Notes: a model not told the origin generated them from the sequence alone. A stretch of DNA of 64,000 nucleotides from Snodgrassella alvi (GCF_002777825.1 NZ_MEIR01000080.1:62001-126000); one strand, 5' to 3'. Positions 20,172 to 29,764 are shown, numbered from the stretch's first letter. Translations and numbers: made by a program.

Positions 20172-21134
20172 ATGGATAAAAATATCATTGGTTTGAGCAT
20201 TATTCTACCAATATATAATGATGCGGCCGCAGCAGGTCGTTTTTTGCCGGAATTATTTACTTTTACCAGCCGGCAGGAAAAATCTTGTGAAATTATTCTG
20301 GTTGATGATGGCAGTACAGATCATTTGGCTGCTACGTATGAGCAGCTTAGGCAACAACTACCGGCCAACACTGCCTTGCGATTGGTGCAGTTTTCACGCA
20401 ATTTTGGGAAAGAAGCAGCACTGACTGCCGGACTGGAGCAATCTCAGGGTGAGCTGATTACCATGATGGATGCTGATGGCCAGCATCCGATATCAGTACT
20501 TGAGCAAATGCTAACTTTGATGCATACCAATAATGTAGATGTGGTAGCAGCAGTACAGGCTTCGCGTGAACACGAAGGGTTATTAATCCGAACATTGAAA
20601 AATAGTTTTTATCACTTTATGCAGGATACGCATCGCTATGAGCTTACCCCTAATGCCGGTGACTTTCGCCTGATGAAGCGCAGAGTGGTACAAGCTCTGC
20701 TTCAGTTACCTGAACGACAGCGTTTTATGAAAGGGCTGTATGCATGGGTTGGTTTTTCTACCATTTACATCCCATTTCAGGCATCTTTACGCCAGACTGG
20801 CAAAAGCAAATTTAACTATTTCAGCCTGTTTGAATTAGCCCTGATAGGCATTACATCATTTTCACAACGGCCGTTACGCTGGATTTCTCGGATGGGACTG
20901 ATTATTTCCCTGCTGGCACTAATCTATGGCTTGTGTATTGTGGCTGATACCTTATTTTTTGGCAAAGACCTTGCCGGATGGCCGACTTTAGCTGCTGGAA
21001 TTATGTTTTCTGCCGGAATTCAGCTGGTTTGTCTTGGTGTGATTGGCGAGTATATTGGCCGTATTTATGAAGAAGTAAAACAGCGGCCGCTTTATCTGGT
21101 GGATAAAGTATGGGACAGTCGCGAACAAAAATGA
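20172..21134 (+). CDS. Polyprenyl-phosphate glycosyltransferase, GT2 family (GtrB/ArnC/FlmF-like)
   Basis: Transfers a sugar from a nucleotide donor to undecaprenyl phosphate at the cytosolic membrane face. It shows the GT-A fold motifs VDDGSTD (about residue 43), GKEAALTAGLEQS and MMDADGQHP (DxD-type metal site), then KSKFNY and two C-terminal transmembrane helices typical of GtrB/ArnC/DPM1-like enzymes. An AAGG site precedes the ATG at 20172. Its stop overlaps the next gene by four bases (ATGA). It would make the lipid-linked donor for the GT39 enzyme upstream. Confidence 0.93.
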   Translation: MDKNIIGLSIILPIYNDAAAAGRFLPELFTFTSRQEKSCEIILVDDGSTDHLAATYEQLRQQLPANTALRLVQFSRNFGKEAALTAGLEQSQGELITMMDADGQHPISVLEQMLTLMHTNNVDVVAAVQASREHEGLLIRTLKNSFYHFMQDTHRYELTPNAGDFRLMKRRVVQALLQLPERQRFMKGLYAWVGFSTIYIPFQASLRQTGKSKFNYFSLFELALIGITSFSQRPLRWISRMGLIISLLALIYGLCIVADTLFFGKDLAGWPTLAAGIMFSAGIQLVCLGVIGEYIGRIYEEVKQRPLYLVDKVWDSREQK

Positions 21135-21544
21135 AAATCATTTCTAGACAGGGGGCTTGGTTTGCCCTGGTAGGCGGAGCTGCTGCTGCTATGCATTTTT
21201 TCTGTTTGGTGCTACTGGTACAGTATGCTCAGCTTGTGCCTGTTTTAGCTAATCCATTGGCTTTCCTGTGTGCTTTTGTTATCAGCTTTATGGGACATTA
21301 TCGCCTTACCTTTAGCCAGACACATCATTCGTGGTTTCAGGCTCTTTGGCGCTGGTTTTGCAGTGCCGTGGTAGGTTTTGGGCTTAATCAGATTTTATTC
21401 ATAACTGGCATAAAGTGGTTTGGCAATCAAGCCTACTGGTGGTTATGGATCATTGTTACCATAATAGTGACGGTTTTATCTTTTATTCTGGGTAAATTCT
21501 GGGCCTTCAATGAGAAAGTAAGCCATGAAGCCAGTAATGATTAA
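21131..21544 (+). CDS. GtrA family membrane protein (putative lipid-linked sugar flippase)
   Basis: A small four-helix membrane protein of the GtrA/DPMS_TM family, proposed to flip undecaprenyl-phosphate-sugar across the inner membrane. Features are GAWFALVGGAAAAMHFF for helix 1, a NPLAFLCAFVISFMGHYRLTF loop with the conserved Phe/Asn-rich signature, and a C-terminal FILGKFWAFN. I chose the ATG at 21131 (ATGA overlap with the GT2 gene); an in-frame ATG at 21110 would add seven residues. It overlaps the following deacetylase gene by 20 bases. Confidence 0.88.
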   Translation: MKIISRQGAWFALVGGAAAAMHFFCLVLLVQYAQLVPVLANPLAFLCAFVISFMGHYRLTFSQTHHSWFQALWRWFCSAVVGFGLNQILFITGIKWFGNQAYWWLWIIVTIIVTVLSFILGKFWAFNEKVSHEASND

Positions 21545-22319
21545 TGTAGATGATTTAGGTTTGTCGGCAGCCGTAAACGAAGCTGTACTGCGATTGGCAC
21601 AAATGAGGCGCATACAGGCCAGTAGTTTCATGAGTCTGGGTACAATTGCAGCAGATGAAGTGGCTGAACTGAAAAAACAGCATATCGATATTGGTTTGCA
21701 TTTTGATTTAACTGGTTTTGCAGGTTTGGGCAATCTGAAACAGGTTTTAATCAAATCTTACTTACATGCATGGTCAAAAACAATTTTGCAGGATGTGATT
21801 AATCGCCAACTTGATGCCTTTGAAGACAAAATCGGGTATAAACCGGTTTTTATAGATGGGCATCAGCACGTTCATCAGTTTCCGCAGATACGTTCCGTTT
21901 TGCTAGAGATTATATTACAGCGGTATGGATGTGATGTTGCAGTACGCAGCACTAAAAGCACACAGCACGATATCAAAGCAGGAATAATTTATGCTCTTGG
22001 CGGCCACCAGCTAGATAAATCATTAGAACAAGCACACATCACCCATAATTTTGCTTTCGCAGGTATTTACAACTTCAATGCAGATATGAAAATCTTACAG
22101 GCAAGATGGAAAGAATGGCTTGGCAGTGCTTCTAAACAGGGTTTGCTGATTATGTGTCATCCCGCGGTTTCATCAGCCAGCTGGAACGATGAAATTAAAA
22201 GTGCGCGTGAATATGAATGGCAATGGTTGCAAAGTGAAGCGTTTATCCAGTGCTGGCAGCAGCAGCATTGCCATGCAGTTAACTGGCAAGACTTTCGACA
22301 GGGAAATCATTGTCACTAA
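21525..22319 (+). CDS. YdjC/ChbG-type carbohydrate deacetylase (NaxD/HpnK-like)
   Basis: Polysaccharide-deacetylase-like enzyme of the YdjC family. The metal-binding motifs are intact: VDDLG at residues 8-12, IGLHFDLTG near 53, and DGHQHVHQFP around 112. YdjC proteins remove acetyl groups from N-acetylated sugars; the member NaxD in Francisella deacetylates undecaprenyl-phosphate-GalNAc before the sugar is added to lipid A. The position here, overlapping a GtrA gene and following GT2 and GT39 genes, fits that role better than chitobiose use. A role on a capsule or O-glycan remains possible. Confidence 0.9.
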   Translation: MKPVMINVDDLGLSAAVNEAVLRLAQMRRIQASSFMSLGTIAADEVAELKKQHIDIGLHFDLTGFAGLGNLKQVLIKSYLHAWSKTILQDVINRQLDAFEDKIGYKPVFIDGHQHVHQFPQIRSVLLEIILQRYGCDVAVRSTKSTQHDIKAGIIYALGGHQLDKSLEQAHITHNFAFAGIYNFNADMKILQARWKEWLGSASKQGLLIMCHPAVSSASWNDEIKSAREYEWQWLQSEAFIQCWQQQHCHAVNWQDFRQGNHCH

Positions 22320-22502
22320 GCAGTAATCCATTGATAAATAATTCCAGCCATTTTGACTATTATTTACAGTATACTTGTGGTTTTTAGCCGTTGGCATGAA
22401 AAATTCAGTCAGCACGTTCATGATTTATCAAGTACACTATCTGTATTGCATTGCAACTACATCGTCTGGAATCAAATTGCACTGGGTATTTTAAGGGTCG
22501 TT

Positions 22503-23516
22503 ATGATCATATTTGAAAATATAAAAAAAACTTATATCAAAAATAAACAGCAAGTACATGCCTTGAATGATATTAATCTCACTGTTGATACGGGTGATAT
22601 CTTCGGGCTGATTGGTTGGAGTGGCGCAGGTAAGAGCAGCTTAATCCGTTTGGTAAACCAGCTGGAAAAACCTACTACTGGCACAGTGTGTGTAGATGGA
22701 GTTGACTTAAACAAACTGGATGCTACAGCACAACGCGCGCACAAGAAAAAAATTGGTATGATTTTCCAGCACTTTAATTTGCTGGAATCCAAAACAGTAG
22801 CTCAGAATATAGCCATTCCACTGGTTTTGCAGGGCTTAAAACGTGAAGAAATTGATCGTCGAGTCGATGCAATGTTATCGTATGTTGATTTGACCGGCAA
22901 AAAGCACAGCTACCCCGGTCAGTTATCAGGCGGACAAAAGCAGCGTGTCGGAATTGCACGCGCCCTGATTACCGAACCATCCATATTATTGTGTGATGAA
23001 GCAACATCTGCACTGGATCCACAAACTACTTTATCAATATTAAAATTATTAAAGCAAATCAATAGTGAACGTAATATTACTATATTACTGGTTACCCATG
23101 AAATGGAAGTAATCAGCTCAATTTGTAATAAGGTAGCCGTGATGGAAAAAGGCCAGGTAATTGAGCAGGGTTCAGTATTGGATATTTTTTCGGCACCGCA
23201 ACAGGAAACAACAAAAAAATTTGTCAGCACTGTAATCAATGCTGAAATACCCGAAGCAGTACTGGACAGTCTGGTCGAACAAGACAATATTTTCCGCTTA
23301 GAATTTCTCGGCAATTCTGCCAGAGAACCGGTAGTAAACGAGCTGATATTAAAACAGCTGGTGGAAATCAATATACTTTTTGCCAATATGCGTGAAATAG
23401 GTGGTGTTGTACTGGGAAGTATGTTTATTCAGATGAACGGTACTGAAAAAAATGTAGAACAGGCAGTAGCATTTTTACAAACAAAAGGCGTTCGGGTTGA
23501 AAGAGGTGGTGTATGA
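22503..23516 (+). CDS. metN: Methionine ABC transporter ATP-binding protein MetN
   Basis: ATPase of the D/L-methionine importer. I use the ATG at 22503 (AAGGG site upstream, product 337 residues, usual about 343); the reading frame is open for 50 further codons upstream but without family similarity. It shows Walker A GWSGAGKSS, the Q-loop MIFQHFNLLESKTV, signature LSGGQKQRVGIARAL, Walker B ILLCDEATSALDP and a C-terminal NIL regulatory domain ending AVAFLQTKGVRVE. It overlaps metI by four bases. Confidence 0.95.
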   Translation: MIIFENIKKTYIKNKQQVHALNDINLTVDTGDIFGLIGWSGAGKSSLIRLVNQLEKPTTGTVCVDGVDLNKLDATAQRAHKKKIGMIFQHFNLLESKTVAQNIAIPLVLQGLKREEIDRRVDAMLSYVDLTGKKHSYPGQLSGGQKQRVGIARALITEPSILLCDEATSALDPQTTLSILKLLKQINSERNITILLVTHEMEVISSICNKVAVMEKGQVIEQGSVLDIFSAPQQETTKKFVSTVINAEIPEAVLDSLVEQDNIFRLEFLGNSAREPVVNELILKQLVEINILFANMREIGGVVLGSMFIQMNGTEKNVEQAVAFLQTKGVRVERGGV

Positions 23517-24181
23517 ATCAATGGTTTGAAACCTCATTAACTGCTGACCAGTTTGGTACAGCATTATTGCAAACCTTCAACATGGTTAGCATTTCATTTG
23601 TTCTGGGTTCAATATTAGGTACAGCTCTGGGCGTATTATTATTGCTTACACGTCAGGGAGGCGTGTGGCCAAAACCAATATTGTATAACTTATTAAATAT
23701 TATTATTAATATTGTCCGCTCATTGCCTTTTATTATTCTGCTCATTTGTGTATTGCCGGTTGCCAGCCTGATTATTCATACCTCTATTGGCACCAAAGCA
23801 ATGATTATCCCCCTGATTATCTTTGTTTCTCCCTACATAGCACGCTTGATAGAAAACTCATTATTGAGTGTGCCTGCCGGAATTATTGAAGCAGCTCAAT
23901 CAATGGGTGCCACTAATTTCCAGATTATTCGCTATTTTATTTTACCGGAAGCAATGCCTTCTATTCTTCTGGCTTTAACCACTGCGCTGATTGGTTTGAT
24001 TGATGCTACAGCCATGTCTGGTACAGTTGGCGGTGGCGGTATTGGTGATCTGGCGGTTAATTATGGTTACCAGCGGTTTGATTACGTAATTATGATAGCT
24101 ACTGTCATTGTGCTGGTATTGATTGTGCAAATTATCCAAACTTTAGGCAACTGGCTCGCGGCCAAAGCCAAAAAGAATTAA
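23513..24181 (+). CDS. metI: Methionine ABC transporter permease MetI
   Basis: Inner-membrane permease of the MetNIQ importer. The 222-residue protein has five hydrophobic helices and the coupling EAA loop EAAQSMGATNFQIIRYFILPEAMP-type segment. IDATAMSGTVGGGGIGDLAV is the characteristic MetI C-terminal block. It is translationally coupled to metN (ATGA). A strong terminator follows, separating it from metQ. Confidence 0.96.
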   Translation: MNQWFETSLTADQFGTALLQTFNMVSISFVLGSILGTALGVLLLLTRQGGVWPKPILYNLLNIIINIVRSLPFIILLICVLPVASLIIHTSIGTKAMIIPLIIFVSPYIARLIENSLLSVPAGIIEAAQSMGATNFQIIRYFILPEAMPSILLALTTALIGLIDATAMSGTVGGGGIGDLAVNYGYQRFDYVIMIATVIVLVLIVQIIQTLGNWLAAKAKKN

Positions 24182-24186
24182 TCTGT

Positions 24187-24217
24187 AAAAAACGGCTTTG
24201 AAAAAAGCCGTTTTTTG
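24187..24217 (+). terminator. Intrinsic terminator after metI
   Basis: Stem AAAACGGCTTT paired with AAAGCCGTTTT (GAAA-like loop), followed by a T-run. The remaining spacer to metQ is AT-rich with no recognisable gene. Confidence 0.92.
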
Positions 24218-24487
24218 TATTTATACGCTTATAACTTTTTAATCTTTGTTTATAAGCAGCCAATCTTTTAATATTCTGCTGCAATCATTAGACTACTCAA
24301 TTTAATAATATTTAAAAAAATTGTGGTAGAAAATATCATTTAATCCCAATTTTGTAATTATTGGAAGACTCGCTTAAACAATCATAAAGCCAGATGCAAG
24401 TGGTTAATCCCTATTCAGAACAGACTAAAAATTTTTGTTTTTTGTAAAATGTAGAATTTAAATCTTATTTTAACCGGAGCAGATAGC

Positions 24488-25300
24488 ATGAAGCTGATAA
24501 AGCATCTTTTTATTTTAATAATAGCCTGCTTGGCACTGGCGGCCTGCCAGCAGAATAAAAATAATAACAAACAGATTGTTATTGGTACATCGCCCGGGCC
24601 CTATAGTCAGCTTTTTCTTGATGCAGTCAAGCCGATTCTGGAAAAACAGGGTTATCAGATTAAACAGATTGATTTTTCTGATTTACTGCAGGCTGATATT
24701 GCTTTACAGCAAGGCAGTGTAGATATTAATGTCGATCAGCATACTGCTTATATGCTCGCTTTCAATCAAAATAAAAAAGCCAGTCTGGTGGCCTTAACAC
24801 ACATTCCAACCGTACCTACAGCTATTTATTCTAAACGCCATGATAATTTGCAGGCAATAAAAAAAGGCAGTGCCATCGCCGTACCTAATGATCCGGCAAA
24901 TGCTGCACGAGCATATCGTCTGCTAGCGAAAGCAGGCTGGATTACTCTAAAACCCCTAACTAATCCAGGCATGATTTCTAAAAATGATATCAAAACTAAT
25001 CCTTATCAGTTGAACATTACAGAATTAGACCCGGGTAATATTCCAAGAACATTGTCTGATTTCGATTACTCAGTGATACCGGGAAGCAGAGCCTATGCAG
25101 CTAAAATTAATCCTGATCTTGCCCTTTTGCAGGAAGATATAGTACCTGCATTTGAGCTGGTGGTAGCAGTAAGAGCGGATAATGTACAAAAGTCTTGGGC
25201 TCAGGCTGTTAAATCAGCTTATAACTCAGTAGAATTCAAGCAGTATATGCAAACACATAACACCAAGCATTACTGGTTCATACCTGAAGAAAGTAACTAA
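24488..25300 (+). CDS. metQ: Methionine-binding lipoprotein MetQ
   Basis: Substrate-binding lipoprotein of the NlpA family. The signal peptide ends in lipobox LAAC (Cys20), followed by an Asn/Lys-rich linker. The binding domain opens with IVIGTSPGPYSQLF and includes GSVDINVDQHTAYM, AIAVPNDPANAARAYRLL and a typical C-terminal KSAYNSVEFKQYMQ. A GGAG ribosome site precedes the start. It lies 306 bases after metI behind a terminator, so it is probably expressed from its own promoter, allowing more binding protein than transporter. Confidence 0.94.
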   Translation: MKLIKHLFILIIACLALAACQQNKNNNKQIVIGTSPGPYSQLFLDAVKPILEKQGYQIKQIDFSDLLQADIALQQGSVDINVDQHTAYMLAFNQNKKASLVALTHIPTVPTAIYSKRHDNLQAIKKGSAIAVPNDPANAARAYRLLAKAGWITLKPLTNPGMISKNDIKTNPYQLNITELDPGNIPRTLSDFDYSVIPGSRAYAAKINPDLALLQEDIVPAFELVVAVRADNVQKSWAQAVKSAYNSVEFKQYMQTHNTKHYWFIPEESN

Positions 25301-25316
25301 ATCAAAACTTAATAAT

Positions 25317-25347
25317 AAAAACTGCCTTTTTCAAGGCAGTTTCTTAG
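25317..25347. terminator. Bidirectional terminator between metQ and sodB
   Basis: A ten-base stem, AAACTGCCTT with AAGGCAGTTT and a four-base loop, is followed by T-rich sequence. Its position between convergent genes suits both. Confidence 0.85.
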
Positions 25348-25369
25348 ATTTTTTATAATTACTGTTTAA

Positions 25370-25954
25370 TCAGGCAGCAAAGCGTTTTTCTACTTCACCC
25401 CAGTTAACAATTTCCCAGAAATTACTTAAGTAATTTGGACGACTATTACGATAATCAATGTAGTAAGCATGTTCCCATACATCGCATGTTAACAGCGGAG
25501 TATTGGTACTGGTAAGTGGAGTGGCAGCATTACTGGTTGATACTAGATCAAGCTCACCATCCGGTGTTTTTACCAACCAGGCCCAGCCTGAACCAAAGGT
25601 ACCAGCCGCTACTTTATTGAATGCCTCTTTAAAAGCATTAAAGCTGCCCCATTTAGCATTGATTGCCTTGGCTAAAGCGCCGTTTTCTGTCAATGCTACA
25701 CCATCCGGAGCAAAACCAAACCAGTAAAAAGTATGATTCCAGGTTTGCGCTGCGTTATTAAATAGTCCACCTGAAGATTTTTTTACAATCTCATCCAGAG
25801 GCATGTTTTCAAACTCAGTACCCTTAATCTGGTTATTCATATTGGTGATATAAGTTTGATGATGTTTACCATAGTGGTATTCCATTGTTTCTTTGGAAAT
25901 GTGTGGTGCCAGAGCATCAAGAGCGTAGGGCAGTACTGGTAATTTATGTTCCAT
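25370..25954 (-). CDS. sodB: Superoxide dismutase (Fe type)
   Basis: Cytosolic dismutation of superoxide. At 194 residues it is a standard Fe/Mn SOD. Metal ligands are His27 ([11 protein letters not shown]), His74 (TWNHTFYW) and the [11 protein letters not shown] block near the C-terminus (Asp and His). [14 protein letters not shown] and FGSGWAWLV favour the iron-type group. An AAGGAATCT ribosome site precedes the ATG. Confidence 0.97.
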   Translation of the reverse strand: MEHKLPVLPYALDALAPHISKETMEYHYGKHHQTYITNMNNQIKGTEFENMPLDEIVKKSSGGLFNNAAQTWNHTFYWFGFAPDGVALTENGALAKAINAKWGSFNAFKEAFNKVAAGTFGSGWAWLVKTPDGELDLVSTSNAATPLTSTNTPLLTCDVWEHAYYIDYRNSRPNYLSNFWEIVNWGEVEKRFAA

Positions 25955-26169
25955 GGTTGAGATTCCTTTTGATTAGGTGATTTGTTAGTGCTTTGCAGTG
26001 TGTTTATACGTTCAGGCAAATTGGGTTAATTTGCAAATATAAAAAACGTTTAATTCACATTAAACCATTATATGGTTCATTAATCATTGTAATACACTGC
26101 CTTCATCAGCGGCAAATAAACACGCGCTTAATGGTAAAATCAGAAAAGAGGTCATTAAAGTTAAAAAAT

Positions 26170-27561
26170 ATGGAAGAAATTAATATAAGCAGTGAAGAGA
26201 TAAATCAGCTAGCATTACCTCCACACTCAATGGAAGCAGAACAATCTGTTCTGGGTGGCCTGATGCTGGAAAACAGCGCTTGGGACAGGATTGCAGATTT
26301 AATTGATGAAGATGATTTTTATCGTCATGAGCATCGACTCATATTCAGGGGAATCAAAACTTTAGTTGAACTGTCGCGTCCAGCTGACGTAATTACGGTA
26401 CAGGAAGAATTGCAACGGCGTGAAGAGCTTGAACCAGCAGGTGGGCTGGATTATCTTATTACGCTGGCGCAGAACACACCTTCAGCCGCAAACATACGCC
26501 GTTATGGGGAAATTGTGCGCGAACGCTCCATTATGCGTCAGCTAGCACAGGTCGGAACACAAATCGCTCGTTCAGCCTACAGCCCTCAGGGTAAAGATGC
26601 AGCACAAATGCTGGATGAGGCAGAAAACAGTGTATTTCAGATTGCTGAATCAACCGCTCGGTCGAAACAGGGCTTTTTAAGTATGCCCGTGTTGCTGAAA
26701 GAAGTGGTTACCCGAATTGATTATTTGTATTCCCGTGACAACAAAAATGATGTTACGGGTGTATCAACCGGATTTATAGATCTGGATAAAATGACATCCG
26801 GCCTGCAACCTGGCGATCTGATAATAGTTGCTGGTCGTCCTTCTATGGGTAAAACCGCTTTTTCCCTGAATATTGCTGAACATGTAGCCATATCGGAAAA
26901 ATTACCAGTAGCTGTATTTTCAATGGAAATGGGAGGAGCACAGCTGGTACTCCGTATGTTAGGCTCAGTAGGTCGAGTTGATCAAAGTGTACTCAAAACA
27001 GGACAGTTGCAGGATGAACATTGGGGCAAGCTGAATGATGCTGTAGTTAAACTGACTGATGCACCAATGTTTATTGATGAGACCCCTGGATTAACCGCAC
27101 TGGAAGTACGCGCACGCGCACGGCGACTGGCTCGGCAGCAGGGTGGTAAACTTGGTTTGATTGTGCTCGATTACTTACAGTTAATGTCTGGTTCGGGTCG
27201 ATCGGATAACCGTGCTTCAGAACTGGGTGAAATTTCCCGTTCTTTAAAATCATTAGCCAAAGAGTTACAGGTTCCTATCATTGCCTTGTCACAGTTATCC
27301 CGTACAGTAGAGCAAAGAACGGATAAACGGCCAATGATGTCGGATTTGCGTGAGTCTGGCGCAATTGAACAGGATGCAGACCTGATTATGTTTATGTATC
27401 GTGATGAATATTATCATCCAGATAGTCAGTTCAAGGGTTTAGCAGAATGTATCATCGGCAAACACCGAAACGGACCAACCGGAAAAGTACACCTCACCTT
27501 TCAGGGTCAATTTACCAAATTTGATAATGCAGCTATGCCTGATGGGTATTTTGATGATTAA
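26170..27561 (+). CDS. dnaB: Replicative DNA helicase DnaB
   Basis: Hexameric 5'-3' helicase at the replication fork. I place the start at the ATG at 26170, giving 463 residues, close to Neisseria DnaB; an in-frame ATG at 26131 is possible, and the frame is open further upstream without similarity. It shows an N-terminal domain (PPHSMEAEQSVLGGLML), a linker, and a RecA-like domain with Walker A AGRPSMGKTAF, VFSMEMGGAQLVLRM, the DYLQLMSG Walker B and arginine-finger region GPTGKVHLTF. Minor pilin genes follow in the Neisseria order. Confidence 0.97.
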   Translation: MEEINISSEEINQLALPPHSMEAEQSVLGGLMLENSAWDRIADLIDEDDFYRHEHRLIFRGIKTLVELSRPADVITVQEELQRREELEPAGGLDYLITLAQNTPSAANIRRYGEIVRERSIMRQLAQVGTQIARSAYSPQGKDAAQMLDEAENSVFQIAESTARSKQGFLSMPVLLKEVVTRIDYLYSRDNKNDVTGVSTGFIDLDKMTSGLQPGDLIIVAGRPSMGKTAFSLNIAEHVAISEKLPVAVFSMEMGGAQLVLRMLGSVGRVDQSVLKTGQLQDEHWGKLNDAVVKLTDAPMFIDETPGLTALEVRARARRLARQQGGKLGLIVLDYLQLMSGSGRSDNRASELGEISRSLKSLAKELQVPIIALSQLSRTVEQRTDKRPMMSDLRESGAIEQDADLIMFMYRDEYYHPDSQFKGLAECIIGKHRNGPTGKVHLTFQGQFTKFDNAAMPDGYFDD

Positions 27562-27667
27562 TTTTGTTTTTGGCACAAATAATTGGTTCAAAACAGGTGA
27601 AATGTTGTAAAATTATCTGAAAATAACTGTATATTAATTTGTGTCTGGAAATTTTAGGATTGAAATT

Positions 27668-28348
27668 ATGGTTTCATCCAAACCAACAAATGCTGGTTTT
27701 ACCTTGATCGAAATGTTAATTGTTATGGCAATTACAGCCATACTGGTTGCTATTGCTTTACCGGGTATGGAAAGATTGATTGCTTCGCAGCGAATCAATA
27801 ATCGGGCAGATCAGATGTTTGCTTTGTTTCAGTTTGCTCGTGCGGAAGCTATTCGTACCAATAAGCCAGTATTAATCTGTCCTACAAAGATCAGAAAAAA
27901 TACGGCTACTGATAATGGCTGCGAAAAATTTACTGCTTATGATGAAGGTAGGGGCTGGCAAGGATTTTTGGCGTTTAATGATGTAGATATGGATGGAAAT
28001 TACAAAGCAGATACAGATTCCTCCGTACGAGTTGTTGCCCTGAATCAGAATACTAATATCAAGGTAATGCAAAAATGGAAAATCTGCAATACTGGGCAAA
28101 AAACATGTAATGCTGATATATCAGATAATAAAATGCTAGGATTCATGCCAAATGGTCAATTCGGTATTGGTAATGGAGCGAATGCCAATGACTGGACTAT
28201 TGGGCAATCGAATGTTGTAATGGAAATTATTGATAGCCACTATAATAATGTAAACCGGCGTATTGTTATTACCCCAAGTGGCAAACCGGTGGCATGTAAG
28301 AGTGGCACCGATAATACAAATTCCTTCTGTGCATTGCAGTTACCTTAA
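27668..28348 (+). CDS. pilH: Type IV pilus minor pilin, GspH/FimT family (PilH-like)
   Basis: Prepilin of the pilus initiation complex. A short leader precedes the class III prepilin peptidase site NAG/FTLIEMLIVMAITAILVAIALPG, with Glu at +5. The C-terminal globular domain contains cysteines near KPVLICP, DNGCEKF and KTCNAD and a late AC..FCALQ pair. The ATG at 27668 has an AGGATT site; an upstream in-frame GTG (27641) would add nine residues. It is first of five pilin-like genes, matching pilHIJKX of Neisseria. Confidence 0.93.
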   Translation: MVSSKPTNAGFTLIEMLIVMAITAILVAIALPGMERLIASQRINNRADQMFALFQFARAEAIRTNKPVLICPTKIRKNTATDNGCEKFTAYDEGRGWQGFLAFNDVDMDGNYKADTDSSVRVVALNQNTNIKVMQKWKICNTGQKTCNADISDNKMLGFMPNGQFGIGNGANANDWTIGQSNVVMEIIDSHYNNVNRRIVITPSGKPVACKSGTDNTNSFCALQLP

Positions 28349-28371
28349 TTTTGAAATATAGGGAAATTGAT

Positions 28372-28854
28372 ATGTCTTCGCATAATATGAAAAAGACAAA
28401 ATACTGTTTATATGCTTACCAGTCACAGCGGGGTACTACTATAGTTGAAGCAATTGTGGCTATATTCGTACTTTCTTTCGGGGTACTTGCATTGATGTTA
28501 GCGCAGATTACAGCGGTAAATACATCAATTAATGCGGCGAATCAAAGTGAGGTCACCAGAGCAGTGCAAAATTATATAGAAAAGATGCGTTCCCAACCTG
28601 GTTTAATGATTAAGGAAAAAGAGGACGCAAATGGTACCAAAATACAATACATTGCTAAAGATTATTCTCAATATGTTACCGATGATAAGGATATTTGTTC
28701 AAACAAACTGGATATTCACCTAGTCAATGCAGATCTAAATAGCTGTACTATTAGTTCTGATGGCCAGATTACTGTTAAATGGGGTGGGCAATCTCTGGGT
28801 AATAATGATGTAAGTGATGAATTTTCATATAGTTTAACTGCAGGCCAATCATGA
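28372..28854 (+). CDS. pilI: Type IV pilus minor pilin PilV/PilI-like
   Basis: A prepilin-like protein. The ATG at 28372 (AGGGAAA site) gives about 160 residues. After a leader of some 23 residues comes RG/TTIVEAIVAIFVLSFGVLALMLAQI, the PilV-type helix with Glu+5. A small globular domain with a cysteine pair (DICSNK, NSCTISS) follows. It ends in a four-base overlap with the next pilin gene, so the genes are translated together. Confidence 0.9.
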   Translation: MSSHNMKKTKYCLYAYQSQRGTTIVEAIVAIFVLSFGVLALMLAQITAVNTSINAANQSEVTRAVQNYIEKMRSQPGLMIKEKEDANGTKIQYIAKDYSQYVTDDKDICSNKLDIHLVNADLNSCTISSDGQITVKWGGQSLGNNDVSDEFSYSLTAGQS

Positions 28855-29729
28855 AAAAATCTTATCATATTCAGATCAATCAAGATACTTCAGAGAATAA
28901 ATCTGACTCAAATTCTGTAGTTATTTTACGTAAACAATGTGGTTTTAGTCTTGTTGAAATAATGGTGGCTTCAACTATCAGTATAATTATACTATTGGCT
29001 GCCAGCTCAACATTTTTAACTACATACAAATTAAAAGAAAAGGTTAAAACAAGAATTAATTATGAGCAGGATGTCAGAAATGCAGCAAATCTGCTACGTA
29101 GTGATGCACGTCAGTTAGGTAATTTTAGTTGTCTAAATCCACCAACAGCCAATAATTTAAATGGTATATTTAATGGTTCTTTTACTGAGGCAAATAACAA
29201 ACAGTTTTTGTCAACTGGATTTGTTGGTGATATAGGTGTTACTCCGACTAGTGGTAGCCAGCAACTCGTGATGACATATATTAACGGAACATATGCAAGT
29301 AACCTTGTGGCCACAGATTGCAATAACAACATCCCAAATTTGGCAAATCATGTGGATGCTGCAGTCTATATAGTTGGTACTACTGCTTCCGATAATGTAT
29401 CTGGATTGTATCGTGTTAATTACAGTGAAGGACGGTGGAGTGCTCCCCAACTTCTTGTAAGTAATGTCTCCAATGTACAATATAGCTTTGATTATGATGG
29501 GCATAGTAGTACAAATTGCCCACAGCCATCAGCAGGGGGGGATTCTTCCATTCAAATGATTGATAATATTGAAAAAGATAGTCTTGATTTTAGTTTTGAT
29601 AAACCGCCTGTTTTAATAAGAACAACATTAACAGTAAACCCTTCGCAAACAGACCCAAATGTGAATTATGTAATTAATGCAATGGTTAGACAGGGTGAAA
29701 TTTGTATCACTAATCAGGTTCAACAGTAA
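28851..29729 (+). CDS. pilJ: Type IV pilus assembly protein PilW/PilJ-like
   Basis: A 292-residue minor pilin of the PilW family. An unusually long leader (about 31 residues) precedes CG/FSLVEIMVASTISIIILLAASSTFL, with Glu+5. The globular domain has RNAANLLRSDARQLGNFSC, which is the typical PilW region following the helix, and ends with a cysteine near the C-terminus (EICITN). It follows pilI by overlap and precedes the PilX-type gene by 35 bases. Confidence 0.92.
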   Translation: MKKSYHIQINQDTSENKSDSNSVVILRKQCGFSLVEIMVASTISIIILLAASSTFLTTYKLKEKVKTRINYEQDVRNAANLLRSDARQLGNFSCLNPPTANNLNGIFNGSFTEANNKQFLSTGFVGDIGVTPTSGSQQLVMTYINGTYASNLVATDCNNNIPNLANHVDAAVYIVGTTASDNVSGLYRVNYSEGRWSAPQLLVSNVSNVQYSFDYDGHSSTNCPQPSAGGDSSIQMIDNIEKDSLDFSFDKPPVLIRTTLTVNPSQTDPNVNYVINAMVRQGEICITNQVQQ

Positions 29730-29764
29730 AGACTTAAATAGTTCTAGAATAATAGGGTACAAGC

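Noticed and set aside
25993-26169. N-terminal extension of DnaB
   Set aside because: The frame is open upstream of 26170, but the sequence has no DnaB similarity and overlaps the divergent sodB promoter region.
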